Positions 61,933-64,000 of a DNA stretch of 64,000 nucleotides are shown piece by piece. How positions within the stretch are numbered: the stretch's first letter is position 1; each line of letters begins with the position of its first letter. The stretch spans positions 310,001 to 374,000 of the forward strand of contig NW_020289991.1 of NCBI RefSeq assembly GCF_003144245.1, in the 5' to 3' direction. Source of the DNA: Jaminaea rosea (Eukaryota; Basidiomycota; Exobasidiomycetes; Microstromatales). Position numbers and translations under genes: made by a program. Under the pieces are notes generated by a model. The model searched no databases. It was not told the DNA's origin and was given only the letters and a program-made list of their open reading frames with translations.

Positions 61933-64000
61933 ATGCGGTGCCCGCAGTGTCATAGCGACAATGTCGAATTCGACAATTCGCAAGCCATCTGTCAGGCTTG
62001 TGGTAACGTCCTGGCAGAATCGCAAATCGTCTCAGACGTCACCTTTGGAGAGACGTCAGCTGGAGCAGCCACTGTCCAGGGATCCTACCTCTCTCAAGAC
62101 CAATCTCACGTACGCTCATCCAATCCACGCTTCAGATCGGGAGGTTCAGGAGAATCGAGGGAGCAGACGCACTATCGCGCAAAGGAGGCAATCGATCGTA
62201 TGGGAAGGGCCCACCGCGTCGGCTTCTCGACGAGGGAGAGGGCCAATCGCATGTTCAGGCTAGCATTGGCAGGAGAAGTTCACGAAGCGCGAACAGTGGG
62301 TCAAGACCCCACCAAGAACTTCGTCCTAGGTCGCAAGCACGAGTACACTGTAGCCGCATGCCTCTACGTCGCCTGCAGGATGGACAAGACGACCCACATG
62401 CTCATCGACTTTGCTGACTCGATGAACATAAACGTCTTTACACTTGGTCGACACTACCTCAAACTCATTCGCGCACTTAACCTCCAGCTGCCCGTCATCG
62501 ACCCGGCCATCTACATCTTGCGCTTCGCTGCTCTCCTCCATTTTGGTGAAGAGGTCCACAGGGTAGCCGCCGATGCAACACGCCTCGTCAAGCGATTCGA
62601 CAAGGACTGGATCATCCAAGGACGCAGGCCAGCAGGTGTTTGCGGCGCAGCTCTCCTCCTAGCAGCTAGGATGAACAACTTCCGTCGCTCCATGAACGAG
62701 ATTGTACAAGTAGTCAAGATGGCAGACGTCACCATTCGCGAACGACTGAAGGAGTTCAAGCGTACGCCTACCGCACAACTCTCCGTCGCTGACTTCAAAA
62801 AGGTGTGGTTAGAGTCAGAGTATGAGCCCCCTGCCTTTTATCGACCTGCGATGGAGGAAGAGCGCAAGGCGCAAAAGGAGGCCAGGGCGCTGGCAAAGGA
62901 GGAGCAAAATAGGCTCAAGGAGGAGCGCAAGGCTGAGCGTCTCGCAAAGAAGTTCAAGCAGGGAAGTGCTGCCGTCGAGGACGAGGGCCTAGCTGATCAG
63001 ACAGGTGAACAGGCTGCTGGCGAAGACGAGGCACTGGACCCCGAGGCGGACGCAATGGTCCAGCGCATGCTGCAAGATGAGATGGGACAGTACATCGATG
63101 ACCCACGATATCGTGACTTGGACCAGCAATTGGAGCAGCACAACGCCGCTGCCATGGAGAGGGCGCGATTGGGGGGTGCTACCGTGGGCACTGCGCCCGA
63201 GTTGGAGATGAATGAGTTTAGGCAGCGTCGTGCCGTCGATGAGGAGGACGAGGATGAGGACGGGCAAAACCAGAGTGGCGGCAAGCAGCAAGAGGAGCAG
63301 GGCCAAGTCGAGGGCGAGCCCTCATTCAACGACCTCGTGCCGAAGGAGAGCGCGACGCAGGGCGAGAATCACGAGCGAGCGGTGCTCAACGGAAGAGGCG
63401 AGGAGGGTGAAGCAGATGCGCCGGCGCCCGCTCCAGCACCCGCTACAGCACAGCAGCCACAAGCTGAGCCTGAGCCCGAGGCTGGCCCCTCAACTTCGAC
63501 ATCTTCGACTCGCCGCCTCAAGTACTCCCAGCTCTCCCACGGCGCGCCCATAGACGACCCGCTCACCGACCTAGACGAAGACGAGCTCGACCAATTCATC
63601 CTCGGCCCAGAGGAAGTCGCAATCAAGGAGCGCGTCTGGATGGAATTCAACCACGACTACCTCGTCGCAGCCATGAAACGTCAGCTCAAGGAGGAGGCAG
63701 ACGAAAAGGCCGGTATACGCAAGAAGCGCACGAGAAAGCCGCCGCCTAAGCCTCGCGACGCAAGCACAGCTACGGGCGCCACGGCCGAGGAAGCTGCGAG
63801 GGCCATGATGGAGAAGAAGACGCGCCATCAGCCCAAGAGTAGGAAGATCAACTACAATGCCATGGCTGGGATCGGCAGCATGTTCGACAATGAAAAGTCT
63901 CACAAGAAGAAGAAGAAGGGCAGCAAGAAGAAAGGAGATAAGAGACAGCGTGTGAGCAGCGGTGGCGAGGGGTCTGGTACAGAAGGCGAAGCGACCGGTG
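61933..64000 (+). CDS. BRF1: TFIIIB subunit Brf1 (5' part; runs off the window)
   Basis: RNA polymerase III initiation factor that recruits TBP and polymerase to tRNA and 5S genes. The frame is open from ATG 61933 to the right edge (689 codons, no stop yet). The N-terminal zinc ribbon is CPQCHSDNVEFDNSQAICQ followed by ACG. Two cyclin folds follow: KEAIDRMGRAHRVGFSTRER, KHEYTVAACLYVACRMDKTT and IDPAIYILRFAALLHFGEEV, then RRPAGVCGAALLLAARMNNF. After an acidic, Lys/Glu-rich stretch, homology block II is visible: LTDLDEDELDQFILGPEEVA, KERVWMEFNHDYLVAAMKRQ. KTRHQPKSRKINYNAMAG then follows, as in Brf1 C-terminal regions. Only the last, low-complexity part is missing. Confidence 0.94.
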   Translation, partial: MRCPQCHSDNVEFDNSQAICQACGNVLAESQIVSDVTFGETSAGAATVQGSYLSQDQSHVRSSNPRFRSGGSGESREQTHYRAKEAIDRMGRAHRVGFSTRERANRMFRLALAGEVHEARTVGQDPTKNFVLGRKHEYTVAACLYVACRMDKTTHMLIDFADSMNINVFTLGRHYLKLIRALNLQLPVIDPAIYILRFAALLHFGEEVHRVAADATRLVKRFDKDWIIQGRRPAGVCGAALLLAARMNNFRRSMNEIVQVVKMADVTIRERLKEFKRTPTAQLSVADFKKVWLESEYEPPAFYRPAMEEERKAQKEARALAKEEQNRLKEERKAERLAKKFKQGSAAVEDEGLADQTGEQAAGEDEALDPEADAMVQRMLQDEMGQYIDDPRYRDLDQQLEQHNAAAMERARLGGATVGTAPELEMNEFRQRRAVDEEDEDEDGQNQSGGKQQEEQGQVEGEPSFNDLVPKESATQGENHERAVLNGRGEEGEADAPAPAPAPATAQQPQAEPEPEAGPSTSTSSTRRLKYSQLSHGAPIDDPLTDLDEDELDQFILGPEEVAIKERVWMEFNHDYLVAAMKRQLKEEADEKAGIRKKRTRKPPPKPRDASTATGATAEEAARAMMEKKTRHQPKSRKINYNAMAGIGSMFDNEKSHKKKKKGSKKKGDKRQRVSSGGEGSGTEGEATG

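Noticed and set aside
1-64000. Transposons, virus-derived elements, CRISPR arrays, rRNA genes
   Set aside because: Looked for long terminal or inverted repeats, transposase, polymerase or integrase-like frames, spaced short repeats and rRNA-like sequence; found nothing I could support.

Overview
The window looks like nuclear DNA of a basidiomycete fungus. The coding regions are GC-rich. Introns are short (59 to 193 bp, mostly 65 to 90 bp) with GTGAGT-type donors. Several proteins are typically fungal: Crh-type wall transglycosidase, Cho2, the ERMES subunit Mdm34, Bre2 and Efm4. One secreted protein belongs to a family I know mainly from basidiomycetes. My best guess is a yeast-like or smut-related lineage (Ustilaginomycotina), but I cannot name a species. 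The intact Argonaute argues against close kinship with RNAi-less smuts such as Ustilago maydis. I saw no transposon, virus-derived element, rRNA or convincing tRNA gene. Where genes are spliced, the models below were built by joining exons by eye. Every completed spliced model gives a total length divisible by three and runs without an internal stop.

Layout. 0-11 kb: mitochondrial ribosomal protein mL58, the COMPASS subunit Bre2 divergent from the phospholipid methyltransferase Cho2, a mitochondrial D-lactate dehydrogenase and a HINT3-like HIT protein. 11-20.5 kb: an unknown multi-pass membrane protein, an F-box protein, the cohesion factor Dcc1 and a transmembrane Crh-type GH16 enzyme. 20.5-31.3 kb: ribosomal protein eL13, the Fe-S assembly factor Isd11 divergent from a leucine-rich-repeat protein, the E2 enzyme Ubc8 and a Sec14-like protein. 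31.3-36.5 kb: a gene-poor accessory island holding three tandem small secreted cysteine-rich genes. 36.5-50.3 kb: elongation factor Eaf divergent from a Uds1-type coiled-coil protein, Mdm34, an ING/PHD protein, an ER J-protein and an alpha/beta-hydrolase fused to the Efm4 methyltransferase. 50.7-64 kb: Argonaute divergent from Csn4, a secreted glycoprotein-like protein, a Tag1-like membrane protein, and Brf1 running off the right edge.

Most genes are housekeeping and unrelated in pathway, as is usual for fungal chromosomes. The part that stands out is the 31.5-34.5 kb island. Its three head-to-tail genes share a signal peptide, an identical cysteine spacing (CC-x7-C-x7-CP-x8-C[CW]) and one phase-2 intron that splits the codon of the third cysteine. 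I recognise no named family here, and they look like a locally expanded set of candidate effectors or surface proteins. Second in interest is the hydrolase-Efm4 fusion. Third is the Argonaute, which carries two Gly/Arg-rich inserts and an apparently complete slicer tetrad.
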